A stretch of DNA of 64,000 nt from Actinomadura barringtoniae (GCF_017573505.1 NZ_JAGEOJ010000002.1:558001-622000), one strand, 5' to 3'. Counted from the stretch's first letter, positions 32,946-42,775 are shown. Notes: generated by a model not told the origin, from the letters alone. Translations and numbers: made by a program.

Positions 32946-33981
32946 CCTCACCGTCGTCATCTGCTCCCTGAACGGCGCGGACCGCATCGACAGGCCGCTG
33001 AACGCCCTCGACGCGCAGACCGCGCGCGGCGAGCTGGAGATCATCGTCGTGGACGACGGCTCGTCCGACGGCGTCGGCGACGTCGCCCGCGCACGCGGCC
33101 TCCCGGTCATCGCGCACGAGGCCAACCAGGGTCTGTCGGCGGCGCGCAACACCGGCATGCGGGCGGCGACGACGCCGCTGGTCGCGTTCATCGACGACGA
33201 CTGCGAGCCCACGCCCGACTGGGCCGAGCTGCTGATCGGCGCGTACGAGGACGGCGTCACGGGGGTGGGCGGCCCGGTCGTGCCCATCACCGGGACCGGC
33301 TTCATGTCCCGCTACGTCGAGCGCAACAACCGGCACGAGCCGCTGGAGCTGGAGCTCACCACGAGCCAGGCCCTCCCGTACCGGCTCTACCTCTACCTGC
33401 GCAACCAGTGGACGACGCCGCAGCCCAAGCCGCGGCGCGACGTCTACTCGTTCACCGGCGGCAACATGTCGTTCCGGCGCGAGGAACTGCTGGAGGTCGG
33501 CGGCTTCGACGAACGGTTCCGCTTCGGCTCGGAGGAGGAGGACCTCACCAGGCGCCTGCGCCGGGCCGGGCACGACCGCATGGTCTTCGTGCCGGAGGCG
33601 TGGATCACCCACCGCTTCGAGCCGACGCTGCGCAATGTGCTGCGCCGCAGCCTGCAGTACGGCCGCGGGAACGCGCTGCAGTACAGCAAGTGGCCCGGGG
33701 TCCGCCCGACGCTGTTCCCCTGGCCGGTCCTGACGTTCCTGCTGCTGGCGGCCTCGCTGCTGCTGTGGCCGCTGGTCGTGGTCGCCGTGCTGCTGCCGCT
33801 GTTGCTCTACCCGCGCGGCCTGAAGAACGCCACGCTGGGCGGCGCCCCCGAGGCGTTCGTCGACCCGTTCCTGCAGCTCACGCAGGAGGCGTACGAGAAC
33901 GTCGGCTTCGTGCGCGGCGCCCTGGCCTTCCGTGGCATGGAACGCGAACCCGAACCCGTTCGAGCTGGACATCCGGCGTGA
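32935..33981 (+). CDS. Glycosyltransferase family 2 (first GT2)
   Basis: A 348-residue GT2 enzyme. The nucleotide-binding motif LEIIVVDDGSSDG and the DxD-like FIDDDCEPTPDW are clear; GGNMSFRREELLEVGGFDERFRFGSEEEDL is the family acceptor loop with the conserved Glu/Asp. Two hydrophobic segments near residues 262-300 anchor it to the membrane. The ATG at 32935 follows AGGGAGAG. It is coupled to the DUF2206-like gene by a GTGA overlap. Confidence 0.9.
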   Translation: MAASLTVVICSLNGADRIDRPLNALDAQTARGELEIIVVDDGSSDGVGDVARARGLPVIAHEANQGLSAARNTGMRAATTPLVAFIDDDCEPTPDWAELLIGAYEDGVTGVGGPVVPITGTGFMSRYVERNNRHEPLELELTTSQALPYRLYLYLRNQWTTPQPKPRRDVYSFTGGNMSFRREELLEVGGFDERFRFGSEEEDLTRRLRRAGHDRMVFVPEAWITHRFEPTLRNVLRRSLQYGRGNALQYSKWPGVRPTLFPWPVLTFLLLAASLLLWPLVVVAVLLPLLLYPRGLKNATLGGAPEAFVDPFLQLTQEAYENVGFVRGALAFRGMEREPEPVRAGHPA

Positions 33982-36314
33982 TCGATGTCCGGCCACCCTT
34001 GAGCGATCAGTTCCCAGAGGAGGACCTGCCCCCCTCGCCTCGCCGGATCCGCGGCACCATCGAATGGCTGATCTTCCGGCGCGTCGTCACCTACGGCGGC
34101 TCGCTGGCGCTGATGGCGGCCCTCGCGATGCTCCAGGACCTGTGGATCGCGCAGCTGGTCCTGATCCCGATGCTGTTCACGGTGCCTGGACTGCTCCTGC
34201 TGAACGCGATGCGCGTGCCCGGCACGTCGGTGGCGAACTTCCCGCTGTACGTGCCGGCCTGCTCGCTCGTCGTGCTGATGACCTCGGGCCTGGCGGTCAA
34301 CATCATCGGCGCGCAGGCCGGGATGGCGCATCCGCTGCGGCCCGCGCCGCTGCTCATCGGGCTCGAGGTGATCTGCCTCGTGCTCCTGCTGTTCGGCACG
34401 ACCGCGCCGCTCAGCACGGCGATCCCGCGTCCGGCGATCCCGTCGGCCGCGTGGCTGGCGCTGATGGGCCTGCTGCCGCTGATGGCCGCGGTGGGCGCGC
34501 TCCGCCTGAACCACGGCCAGGGCTCGGCGGTGGCGATCGGCGTCCTGGTCACCTGCGGCGTGGTGCTGATCCTGGCCGCCGTGCTGGCCGGACGGCTGGA
34601 CGTCACGCTCATCTCGCTGCTGCTCTTCGCGATCTCGCTGGCGATGATGTGGGCGTACTCGCTGCGCAGCGACCTGATGTACGGGTTCGACATCTCCACC
34701 GAGTACGCCATCGCGACCCAGACGATCCAGGACGGGGTGTGGCAGATGCACCCCCACAAGGACGCCTACGGCGCGATGCTGAGCATCACCGTGCTGCCCG
34801 CGCAGCTGCACGCCCTGACCGGCGTGGACGTGGCGCTGGTGCTCAAGCTCGCCTATCCGGCCGCGTTCGCGATGTTCGTGGTCGGCATCTTCAACATCGC
34901 CACGCGCTTCCTGCCGCGCCGGTGGGCCTTGCTGGCCGCCGCGTACGTGCTGGTCCAGGGCGGTGTGTCGCAGCAGCTCCCGGCGCTCACCCGCCAGGAG
35001 GTCGCGCTGCTGCTGTTCCTGGCGCTGTGCGCGGCGATGCTGGAGATCGAGATGCCGCGGCCGCAGCGCGTCGCGCTGGTGATCATGTTCGGCCCGGCGC
35101 TGGTGGTGTCGCACTACTCGTCCGCCTACTTCGCGATCATGATGCTGGTCGGCGCGATCGTGATGCAGGTCCTGCTGGCGATCCTGCGCCGTGCGACACC
35201 CGTGCGCTGGACGGTGGTCGCGGCGACGGTCGCGGCGACGATCAGCGCGGTGGCCTGGTACGGGCCGGTCACGCAGTCGGCGTCCAACCTCGGCCAGCTG
35301 CGCACCGCGCTGAGCTCGGACGGGCTGCAGCTGCTGCCGCACGGCCAGGGCAAGGGCATCATCGGCGCGTACCTGGCCGGCGGCGACGGCGCGACCATCT
35401 CGGCGGCCGAGTACGACAAGAAGGTCCGCGAGGAGTACGCGGCGCAGCGCAAGTACGTGGTGCCGTCCGAGGGCGCGGACGATCCGAGGTACGCGCTCAA
35501 GGACGCGCCGCTCACCAAGCCGACGCCGCGCCTCATCCCGATCGGCCAGCTCCTGGAGCTCGCCGTCCTGATCTTCGCCCAGCTCGGGAACCTGCTGGCC
35601 CTGGTCGCGGCGGCGGTCATGGCGTTCACCCGAAGATCCCCGGGACTGACGCGGCAGGTGGGCCTGCTCGCGCTGCCCGCCCTCGGCGCCCTGGTGCTCT
35701 TCCGGCTGTCGGGCACCCTGGCCAGCACCTACAACCAGGGGCGCGCCCAGATCCAGGCGCTGACGCTGGTGTCGGTCGCGCTGTTCTGGATGCTGCACAA
35801 GAGCTCGCCGCACCTGCGCAAGGTCGGGCTGCGGTTCTCCAAGGGGGTCCTGGACGGCCTGATGTGGACGGCCGTCGCGGGCGCCGTACTGGCGATCTTC
35901 CTGAAGACCAGCGGGCTGTCGGCGGTCGGCCTGAACGGGTCGCCCGGCACCAACCTGAAGGGCGGCGGCGAGGACACCGAGCGCTACTACATGTACCGCC
36001 CGGAGATCGCCTCGGCCGCGTGGCTGGCCGCCAACGTCGCGAACAACAAGGACTTCGTCTACTCCGACCGCTACGGGCAGACGCGCCTGTTCACCCAGAT
36101 GGGCGCGTGGCGGCCCGGGATGCTGACCGACCTGGCGCCACCGGTGATCAACAACTCGGCGTGGATCTACGCCACCCGGGTGAACGTCGTCCAGGGCCGG
36201 GCCCGGTCCTCGGTGACCGACGGCATGGCCACCTACGCCTTCCCCGCCGACTTCATCAAGGAGCACTACGACCTCGTGTACAGCAACGGCACATCCGAGG
36301 TGTTCCACAAATGA
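33978..36314 (+). CDS. Large polytopic membrane protein, DUF2206-like (candidate polymerase/glycosyltransferase)
   Basis: A 778-residue protein with about 14-16 hydrophobic segments and a periplasmic-type C-terminal domain. The segment YGFDISTEYAIATQTIQDG followed by YGAMLSITVLPAQLHALTGVDV matches the DUF2206 pattern of archaeal and actinobacterial polysaccharide loci. Its position between glycosyltransferases and the flippase is where a Wzy-type polymerase or a GT-C glycosyltransferase would be expected, and the acidic DIxxEY motif fits a GT-C active-site loop. The function is inferred. The start is the GTG at 33978, overlapping the previous stop. Confidence 0.75.
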   Translation: MIDVRPPLSDQFPEEDLPPSPRRIRGTIEWLIFRRVVTYGGSLALMAALAMLQDLWIAQLVLIPMLFTVPGLLLLNAMRVPGTSVANFPLYVPACSLVVLMTSGLAVNIIGAQAGMAHPLRPAPLLIGLEVICLVLLLFGTTAPLSTAIPRPAIPSAAWLALMGLLPLMAAVGALRLNHGQGSAVAIGVLVTCGVVLILAAVLAGRLDVTLISLLLFAISLAMMWAYSLRSDLMYGFDISTEYAIATQTIQDGVWQMHPHKDAYGAMLSITVLPAQLHALTGVDVALVLKLAYPAAFAMFVVGIFNIATRFLPRRWALLAAAYVLVQGGVSQQLPALTRQEVALLLFLALCAAMLEIEMPRPQRVALVIMFGPALVVSHYSSAYFAIMMLVGAIVMQVLLAILRRATPVRWTVVAATVAATISAVAWYGPVTQSASNLGQLRTALSSDGLQLLPHGQGKGIIGAYLAGGDGATISAAEYDKKVREEYAAQRKYVVPSEGADDPRYALKDAPLTKPTPRLIPIGQLLELAVLIFAQLGNLLALVAAAVMAFTRRSPGLTRQVGLLALPALGALVLFRLSGTLASTYNQGRAQIQALTLVSVALFWMLHKSSPHLRKVGLRFSKGVLDGLMWTAVAGAVLAIFLKTSGLSAVGLNGSPGTNLKGGGEDTERYYMYRPEIASAAWLAANVANNKDFVYSDRYGQTRLFTQMGAWRPGMLTDLAPPVINNSAWIYATRVNVVQGRARSSVTDGMATYAFPADFIKEHYDLVYSNGTSEVFHK

Positions 36315-37225
36315 TCTCCATGGTGGTCATCAGCAAGGACGAGCCCGAGCTGGACGCCACGCTGAGCGGCGTGGCCGCCGCGGCGGACGCCTACGGCGCG
36401 GCCGACGGTCACGGCGAGCCGTACGAGATCATCGTGGTGGACGCCTCCGACGGCCGGCTCGACCACATCGCCGCCGCCCACCCCGGGGTGCGCTGGATCG
36501 CGTTCGAGCGTCCGGCCGGGGTGCGGGTGTCGATCCCCCACCAGCGCAACGCGGGCGTGCGCGCCGCCAAGGGCGACATCGTGGTCTTCACCGACGCCGG
36601 CTGCCGTCCGCTGGACGGCTGGCTGGGCGAGCTGCTGGCGCCGATCCAGGTCGACGGCGAGGACATCGTCGCGGGCGTGGCCGTCGGCCCCGAGGGCGCG
36701 GACGGGCTGTACGACGCGGAGGCGCTGCGCCGGGCCGAGGCCGCCTACCTGGACGAGTGCCCGACCATCAACCTCGCGTTCCGCACCAAGGTGTGGGAGG
36801 CGATCGGCGGGTTCGACGAGGCCTTCGAGTACGGCTCGGACGTCGACTTCGCCTGGCGGGCCATCGACGCGGGCCACAAGATCCGCAGTGCTCCCGGCTC
36901 GGTCGTCACGCACCACTGGGGCGACCGGCGGCGGCAGTTCAAGCGTTCCTTCGCTTACGGCAAGGCGCGCGCCCGCCTGTACCGCAAGCACCGCTCGCGG
37001 CGCGGGCAGCTGTTGTCCACGGAGCCGATGGTCGTCGTCTACCCGGTCTTCCTGGCCGGGATCCCCGTCGTGCTGGTGGCGTCGGTGTTCGTTCCGTGGG
37101 TGCTGCTCTACCCGCTGCTGCTCGCGGTCCCGGCCTGGCGCAACCGGCGGATCGGCGCCGGGCGCGTGATCGTCGACCACCTCGCCTACGGGGCCGGAGT
37201 GCTGGCGGAGCTGCCGTCGCGATGA
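36311..37225 (+). CDS. Glycosyltransferase family 2 (second GT2)
   Basis: A 304-residue GT2 enzyme with YEIIVVDASDGRLDHIAA at the nucleotide-binding edge, VVFTDAGCRPLDGWLGEL in the metal-site region, where the usual DxD is DAG, and a short acceptor loop TINLAFRTKVWEAIGGFDEAFEYGSDVDFAWRA. Two C-terminal hydrophobic segments (VVYPVFLAGIPVVLVASVFVPWVLLYPLLLAV) suggest membrane association. It overlaps genes on both sides by 4 nt. The weakened DxD leaves activity somewhat uncertain, although many GT2 enzymes vary there. Confidence 0.88.
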   Translation: MISMVVISKDEPELDATLSGVAAAADAYGAADGHGEPYEIIVVDASDGRLDHIAAAHPGVRWIAFERPAGVRVSIPHQRNAGVRAAKGDIVVFTDAGCRPLDGWLGELLAPIQVDGEDIVAGVAVGPEGADGLYDAEALRRAEAAYLDECPTINLAFRTKVWEAIGGFDEAFEYGSDVDFAWRAIDAGHKIRSAPGSVVTHHWGDRRRQFKRSFAYGKARARLYRKHRSRRGQLLSTEPMVVVYPVFLAGIPVVLVASVFVPWVLLYPLLLAVPAWRNRRIGAGRVIVDHLAYGAGVLAELPSR

Positions 37226-39645
37226 AGGTCCTCGTACTCCCCCGCGACGGCAACCCCTACCAGGAGCTTCTGTATACCGAGCTCCGGCGGCGGGGCATGC
37301 GCGTGCGCTACCTGGGCGGACTGACGCCTTCGCACACGCTGAACGTGCTGCTGCTGCCGCTGGAGCTGCTTGCCGGAAGGCTGACCGGCGCACGGATCGT
37401 TCACCTGCACTGGGTGTGGGCGTTCACGCTGCCGGGCGGGAGCCGGACGCGGCTCCTGGCCCAGGCGTGGTTCCGCGTGGTGCTGGCGACGGCGCGGCTG
37501 CTCGGGCTGCGGCTGGCCTGGACGGCGCACAACGTGCTGCCGCACCAGCAGGTCTTCGCGAACGACGTCGCCGCGCGGCGAACGCTCGTGCGCGCGTGCG
37601 ACCTGGTCATCTCCCACTCTCTCGGGACTCTCGACGAGCTGGCGGCGATGAGGGCCCACCCCAGGCGCGCGGCCGTCGTGCCGCACGGGCCCTATCCCGC
37701 TCCCGCGCTGCCCGCGCCCGGCGGGGGCGAAGGCGGAGGCGGGCGGTTCCTCTTCCTGGGCATGGTCGCCGAGTACAAGGGCGTCGAGGATCTGATCGCC
37801 GCGTTCGCCGAGCTGCCGTCGGGGGTCGAGGCGTCGCTGACGATCGCGGGCTCCTGCTCCGACGCGGCGCTGGCGGCCCGGCTGCGCGAGCTCGCGGCGC
37901 CGCTGGGCGACCGGGTGACGCTGCGGCTGGAGCACGTACCGGACGGCGAGCTGGCCGGACTGTACGGGGCGGCGGACGTGGTCGTGCTGCCGTTCCGCAA
38001 GATCACCACGAGCGGGTCGGCGCTGCTGGCGCTCAGCTACGGCCGCCCGCTCATCGTCCCGGACGTCCCGCCGCTCGCCGAGCTGCCGGACGACGCCGTA
38101 CGGCGGTACGAGCCCGCTGCCGAGCCCGGCGACCGCGTCCAGCTCACCAAGGCACTGGCCGAGCTCGCGCAGGCCGGTGCGGCGGACCTTGAGGCCATGT
38201 CGGAGGCCGCGCTCGCCTACACCCGCGAGAACGGCTGGGAGGCCATCGGCGAGACCACCGCCGAGGAGTTCGCCCGCATCGTCGAGGCACCACCGCCGCC
38301 CGCCGAACGCGGCCCCAGGGAACGCGGACGGCTCGCGGCCCTGGCGCACGGCTGGTTCCGCCGCGTCGCCGACGACGCGCTCTACCGGGGCTCGATGCTC
38401 CTGCTGTCCAACACGCTGGGCCTGGCCGCGTTCGGGTTCCTCTACTGGACGCTGGCGGCGCGCACCTACCCGCAGGCGCAGGTCGGGTGGCTGGCGGGCG
38501 TGACCGCGGGCGTGAACCTGCTCGCCACCGTGGCCTCGCTCGGCCTGCCCAACACCGTGATCCGCCACCTGACCAAGAGCGAGGACCCGCGCGAGCTGGC
38601 GCGGGTGACGGTCGCGGCGGTGACGGTCATCGGCGGGGCGCTCACCGTGCTCTGCCTGCTGCTGCTCACCCCGCTGCTGCCCGGCGGCGGCCCGAACCTG
38701 GGCGGAGACCTGCGTTCGGTGGGCCTGATGACGCTGCTGGTCGTCGCCACGGCCGGGGGCGCGCTGTTCGACGCGGGCCTGATCACCATGCGGGCGACCG
38801 GCGCGCTGCTGGTCAAGAACGTGGTCGGCCAGGTCGCCAAGGTGGGCGCGCTGCTCGCGCTGATCCCGTTCGGGCTGCCCGGGCTGATCGTGTCGTACGG
38901 CTCGGGCACCGTCCTCGCCTCGGTCCTCGGCGGGATCGCGCTGATGCGCAGGCTGCCGCCCGACCGCGTGCGGCTCGGCGCGCGCCGCGTGCTGCGCGAG
39001 CACCTGTCGTTCTCCGGCGGCAGCTACCTCGGCACGGTCTTCGGGATCCTGCCGAGCACGGTCACCCCGATCCAGGTCCTGGCGATCTCCGGCAGCAAGC
39101 AGACCGCGCTCTTCGCGGTGGCGTTCCAGCTGGCGGGGTTCATCAACTTCATCCCGTCGACCGCCGCGCAGGTCGTGTTCGCCGAGGCGCAGCGCGGTGC
39201 GCTCGCCAAGCAGCTCGCCAAGGCGGTCAAGGCGATCTACGGGCTGCTGCTGCCCGCCGTGCTGATCGCCATCGTCGCCGCGCCGCTCGTGCTGCGGCTC
39301 TTCGGCGACGCCTACGCGGAGGCCGCGACCGGCTGCCTGCGGTGGCTGGCGATCGGCGCGCTGCTCAGCGGCGGCTCCTACCTGGTCGACGCGGCGCTGA
39401 TCGCGCGCGACCGCACCAAGGCCTACATCTTCATGAACGGCGCCAACGCCACCCTCGTCCTGGTCATCACCGCGCTGTTCCTCCCGCACGGCCTCACGGC
39501 GGGCGCGGCGGGATGGGCCCTCGCGCAGGGCCTGTCGGTCCTGGTCGGGGCCGTCGTGCTGGCCACCAGCTTCCGGTCCCGGCTGTCGGACATCCCCAAG
39601 GTGAGCCGGGTCCCGTTCCCCCAGAGCGGAGGGGCCCGCCGATGA
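37222..39645 (+). CDS. Glycosyltransferase fused to a Wzx-type polysaccharide flippase
   Basis: An 807-residue two-domain protein. Residues 1-360 form a GT4-like glycosyltransferase (VLVLPRDGNPYQELLYTELRRR, FLFLGMVAEYKGVEDLIAAF, GLYGAADVVVLPFRKITTSGSALLALSYG). Residues about 385-795 form a MATE/Wzx-like exporter of about 14 segments (GSMLLLSNTLGLAAFGFLYWTLAARTYPQAQVG onward, with SFSGGSYLGTVFGILPSTVTPI in the second bundle). A charged linker (PPPPAERGPRERGR) joins them. Fusion suggests the last sugar transfer and membrane translocation of the lipid-linked unit are coupled. The frame is continuous and the start overlaps the previous stop, so it is not a frameshift artefact. Confidence 0.88.
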   Translation: MKVLVLPRDGNPYQELLYTELRRRGMRVRYLGGLTPSHTLNVLLLPLELLAGRLTGARIVHLHWVWAFTLPGGSRTRLLAQAWFRVVLATARLLGLRLAWTAHNVLPHQQVFANDVAARRTLVRACDLVISHSLGTLDELAAMRAHPRRAAVVPHGPYPAPALPAPGGGEGGGGRFLFLGMVAEYKGVEDLIAAFAELPSGVEASLTIAGSCSDAALAARLRELAAPLGDRVTLRLEHVPDGELAGLYGAADVVVLPFRKITTSGSALLALSYGRPLIVPDVPPLAELPDDAVRRYEPAAEPGDRVQLTKALAELAQAGAADLEAMSEAALAYTRENGWEAIGETTAEEFARIVEAPPPPAERGPRERGRLAALAHGWFRRVADDALYRGSMLLLSNTLGLAAFGFLYWTLAARTYPQAQVGWLAGVTAGVNLLATVASLGLPNTVIRHLTKSEDPRELARVTVAAVTVIGGALTVLCLLLLTPLLPGGGPNLGGDLRSVGLMTLLVVATAGGALFDAGLITMRATGALLVKNVVGQVAKVGALLALIPFGLPGLIVSYGSGTVLASVLGGIALMRRLPPDRVRLGARRVLREHLSFSGGSYLGTVFGILPSTVTPIQVLAISGSKQTALFAVAFQLAGFINFIPSTAAQVVFAEAQRGALAKQLAKAVKAIYGLLLPAVLIAIVAAPLVLRLFGDAYAEAATGCLRWLAIGALLSGGSYLVDAALIARDRTKAYIFMNGANATLVLVITALFLPHGLTAGAAGWALAQGLSVLVGAVVLATSFRSRLSDIPKVSRVPFPQSGGARR

Positions 39646-40943
39646 ACCCGGTTGAGCGAACGCAGCCCACCAAGCGGCTCGCCTGGCTGGACGTGCTGCG
39701 CGGGATCGCGGCCTGCGCCGTGGCGGCCCACCACGCGGCCGGATGGTTCCTGCCCGACCTCTACCGGCACACGAGCCGGTGGTTCAACCTGGGCATCTGG
39801 GGCGTCCTGGTGTTCTTCCTGGTCAGCGGCTACGTCATCCCGGCGTCGTTGGAGAAGACCGGGTCGCTGCGGCGCTTCTGGATCGGCCGGCTCTTCCGCA
39901 TCCATCCGCTGGTCGTCGTCGCGGTGTGCGGGGTCGGGGTCCTGGCGGTCGGCAACATCACCGCGTCCTCGGCCCGCGCGCTCTCCCACGCCGAGCCGAT
40001 CACCGCCGCGCTCGCGCACGGGTTCCTGCTGCAGGAGATGCTGAACGTCCCGAACGCGATCGTGGTCATGTGGACCCTCTCGTACGAGATGGTGTTCTAC
40101 CTGCTGGCGGCGGGTCTCTTCGCGGTCGGCCTGCATCGCCGTTCGGCCCCCATCGCCGTCTCCCTGGCGACGGTCGGGTTCGTGCTGGGCGCGGTGGTCC
40201 CGGCCGCCTTCCTGTCCCGCCACGTGGGCACGGTCCCGGTGATCGCCGTGGCCGCCCTCCTCCTGGCCGCCGCGATCGCCGCGTCCGTCGCCCGCCCCAC
40301 CGGCAGCCTGCGAACGGTCGGCGCGGTGTTGGGAGCCGTCGTCGCCCTGCTCCTGGTGACCCTCAACAGCAGGTCCGGCATCGGCTGGAGCTGCGCGCTG
40401 CTGGCGATGATGTTCACCGGGACCGTTCTCCACCGCGCCGACCAGGGCCGGCTGCGGCGTTCGACCGCGGCGCTCACCACCGCCGTCGTCGCCGTGCTCG
40501 CCGTCGTCGCCGGTTTCTGGAACTCCGGCGTCCCGGCGGGCGTGGAGAAGGACTACTCCACATACCCGCGCGAATGGGCGATCGCGCTCGTCCTCGCCGT
40601 CGCCGCGTTCGTCGCGGGCCGCGCGCTGAGCAACCGCCGCATGCCGGGCGCCCTGGCCTGGCTCGGAACGGTCAGCTACTCGGTCTACCTGATCCACCCG
40701 CTCCTGATGGCGGCGATGCTGGCGATCCTGCCCGAGTCGCAGTGGGGCCCGGCGGCCTTCGTCGCCTACTTCGCGATCCTGCTGCCGGTCTCGTGGCTGT
40801 CGTACCGCATCGTCGAGATCCCGATGCAGAACCTGGGCCGCCGCCTGGCCCGCCGCGCCGACCCGGCGCCGCCCTCCTCTTCCGCCGCCGCGCCCGCCGA
40901 GGTCCCGGCGCCCGCCCCCGCCGAACGCCTGGAGGTCCTGTGA
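39642..40943 (+). CDS. Acyltransferase family 3 (OafA/NodX-like O-acyltransferase)
   Basis: A 433-residue polytopic membrane protein. LAWLDVLRGIAACAVAAHHAAGWF carries the family RG motif and the conserved His; VFFLVSGYVIPASLEKTGSLRRFWIGRLFRIHP is the second hallmark, and GTVSYSVYLIHPLLMA the third. About ten membrane segments are visible, with a Pro/Ala-rich C-terminal tail. Such enzymes O-acetylate surface polysaccharides. The position directly after the flippase fits decoration of this polymer. The ATG at 39642 overlaps the upstream stop by 4 nt. Confidence 0.92.
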   Translation: MNPVERTQPTKRLAWLDVLRGIAACAVAAHHAAGWFLPDLYRHTSRWFNLGIWGVLVFFLVSGYVIPASLEKTGSLRRFWIGRLFRIHPLVVVAVCGVGVLAVGNITASSARALSHAEPITAALAHGFLLQEMLNVPNAIVVMWTLSYEMVFYLLAAGLFAVGLHRRSAPIAVSLATVGFVLGAVVPAAFLSRHVGTVPVIAVAALLLAAAIAASVARPTGSLRTVGAVLGAVVALLLVTLNSRSGIGWSCALLAMMFTGTVLHRADQGRLRRSTAALTTAVVAVLAVVAGFWNSGVPAGVEKDYSTYPREWAIALVLAVAAFVAGRALSNRRMPGALAWLGTVSYSVYLIHPLLMAAMLAILPESQWGPAAFVAYFAILLPVSWLSYRIVEIPMQNLGRRLARRADPAPPSSSAAAPAEVPAPAPAERLEVL

Positions 40944-42775
40944 CCACCACGCACGCTCCCGCTCCCGTCCGCGAAGACCACGCCCCGGGCCCCACGCTCC
41001 GCGCGCAAGGCCTGGCCGCGCTCCTCACCTGGCTGGTGGCCGGTACGGCGGCCGCCGCGATCCCCGCACTCCTCGACCTCGACCCGTTCGGCACCTGGTC
41101 ACGCCTGGTCCCCGCCGCGATCGGCCTGGTCGCCGCCGCGCTTCTCTGCGTCCCCGCCCTGCGCCGCAGCCGCCTGCCCATCTCCGGCGTGGCCGTGGGC
41201 CTCTTCGCAGCGTTCACCGTGCTGGTGGTGCGCTCCGCGTTGAGCGGCACGCCGTTCGCCTACGAAGGTGTTCTGGGCGACACCGGCCGGCTCTCGGCCA
41301 TGGCCAACCGCTACTCCTCCGAGTGGCGCGTCGTGGACGGCCTCGGTACGGGCGTCAGCTCCGAATACCCGCCGCTCTTCCCCTGGCTGATCGGCAAGGC
41401 CTCGGCGCTCCTGAGCATCCCCGCCTGGCGCCTGCTGGCCCCCGCCGAGATCCTCACCGTCTCCGGCTCGCTGGTCGCCGCGTTCGCGCTCTGGCTGCGT
41501 CTGGTCAAGCCCCCGGTCGCCGCCACCATCAGCGTCGTCGCGCTCCTCGCCCTGGGGAGCCCGAACGCGCTGGGCGCCGCGAACAAGTCCTACGAGGTCA
41601 TCGCCCTCGCGGTCACGGTCCCCTGGCTGATTCTGACGTTCGGCAACCCGCCGCGCGGACGCCTGCACTGGCTGCCCGCAGGCTTGCTGGGCGGCTTCCT
41701 ACTCCTGGACTACTACGCCTACGTCCTGTTCAGCGTGGCCGGAGTCCTCGCCCTGATGTGGTCCTCCTGGCGCGCCGACCGCCGCGCCTACCTCGTCCAT
41801 GTTCTGCGTACCACAGCCGTCTGCATCGCCATCGGCGCGGTCTACCTCGCCCCCTTCGCATGGGGAATGCTCCAGGACGGCGGCAAGCAGGTCAGCGACA
41901 CCTACCAACCCGACTACGCGCTGAAGGCCGTTTTCCCGTTCATCACCCCGAGCCTTCTGGCCTTCGTCGAGCTGGCAGGCCTGGGCGGCCTCATCTACTC
42001 GATACGGAAGACCTGGTGGAGCAAGCCGCTCCTGTCCCTCCTGGGCGGCTGCTACGTCTACGCGGGGGTCAGCTGGGTCCGCAACGAAGGCTCCGGCCAC
42101 ACGGGCCTCTACTACTACGCGGGCTTCCTCATCTCGGCGATCCTCCTGACCGCCGCCGTCCTCACAGCCTTCGAATACCTGCCCCGCCTAAGCCACACCA
42201 AGGGCGTCCTCGCCCTGGCCGCGACGTTCACCGTCGCGGGCGGCCTCTACTTCGTGAGCAACCAGCCTTCCCTCTCCCCCGGAGGCTTCCTCACGTACGC
42301 GCACCTGCAACCGGACGCCAACGGCCGCCTCCCCCGCCACGCCGCCGAAGCCGCCCGAACGTTCCGCCCGGCGGACGAGGCCCGCGACCGCTTCACCTTC
42401 CCAGTCGCCCCCCTGCGCGCCGCCGTGAAGGAGAACTTCACCGGCGACCCCACGATCCTGTCCCCCGACGAGGCGGTCTTCGTCTACGAGAAGTGGCACG
42501 GCTACCTGGGCTGGGACCGCGGCGCCACGGCGGCACTCCAGCGCTGGGACGCCCGCTTCGCCGAGCTGACCCGCCTCTCCGCCACCCCGGACCTGGCCAA
42601 CGCGACGACGGCCTTCGGCCGGATCGACGTCTACGTCCTCCACCGCGAAGGCACCAGCCTGGTCTGGCGTTCCAAACAGGGAGCCACGGCGACGTTCCGC
42701 CCCGCCCAGTTCCGCGGCTTCCAGGTCACCGACCTCCCCAACGGCTACGTAGTGGCCATCCAGAAGGCACCATGA
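40940..42775 (+). CDS. AftA-like GT-C membrane glycosyltransferase (arabinofuranosyltransferase-type)
   Basis: A 611-residue membrane protein. The first loop includes FAYEGVLGDTGRLSAMANRYSSEW and VSSEYPPLFPWLIGKASAL, which recalls AftA, the galactan 5-O-arabinofuranosyltransferase of mycolata (GDAGRL and EYPPLYFWLIG). The GD and EYPP acids are candidate GT-C catalytic residues. About ten hydrophobic segments are followed by a periplasmic C-domain of about 170 residues (PSLSPGGFLTYAHLQPDANG onward). Outside mycolata this would add arabinofuranose or another polyprenyl-phosphate sugar to the local polymer. The similarity is from memory. The start is a GTG at 40940. Confidence 0.72.
   Translation: MTTTHAPAPVREDHAPGPTLRAQGLAALLTWLVAGTAAAAIPALLDLDPFGTWSRLVPAAIGLVAAALLCVPALRRSRLPISGVAVGLFAAFTVLVVRSALSGTPFAYEGVLGDTGRLSAMANRYSSEWRVVDGLGTGVSSEYPPLFPWLIGKASALLSIPAWRLLAPAEILTVSGSLVAAFALWLRLVKPPVAATISVVALLALGSPNALGAANKSYEVIALAVTVPWLILTFGNPPRGRLHWLPAGLLGGFLLLDYYAYVLFSVAGVLALMWSSWRADRRAYLVHVLRTTAVCIAIGAVYLAPFAWGMLQDGGKQVSDTYQPDYALKAVFPFITPSLLAFVELAGLGGLIYSIRKTWWSKPLLSLLGGCYVYAGVSWVRNEGSGHTGLYYYAGFLISAILLTAAVLTAFEYLPRLSHTKGVLALAATFTVAGGLYFVSNQPSLSPGGFLTYAHLQPDANGRLPRHAAEAARTFRPADEARDRFTFPVAPLRAAVKENFTGDPTILSPDEAVFVYEKWHGYLGWDRGATAALQRWDARFAELTRLSATPDLANATTAFGRIDVYVLHREGTSLVWRSKQGATATFRPAQFRGFQVTDLPNGYVVAIQKAP

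Noticed and set aside
33807..36308. Open frame antisense to the DUF2206-like gene (about 833 residues)
   Set aside because: Composition is Arg/Gln/His-rich and without conserved motifs. The plus-strand frame has membrane segments and coupled start and stop.
33932..36310. Very long alternative frame upstream of the second GT2
   Set aside because: It is the +1 frame of the DUF2206-like gene read through. The true GT2 starts at 36311 with a 4-nt overlap.
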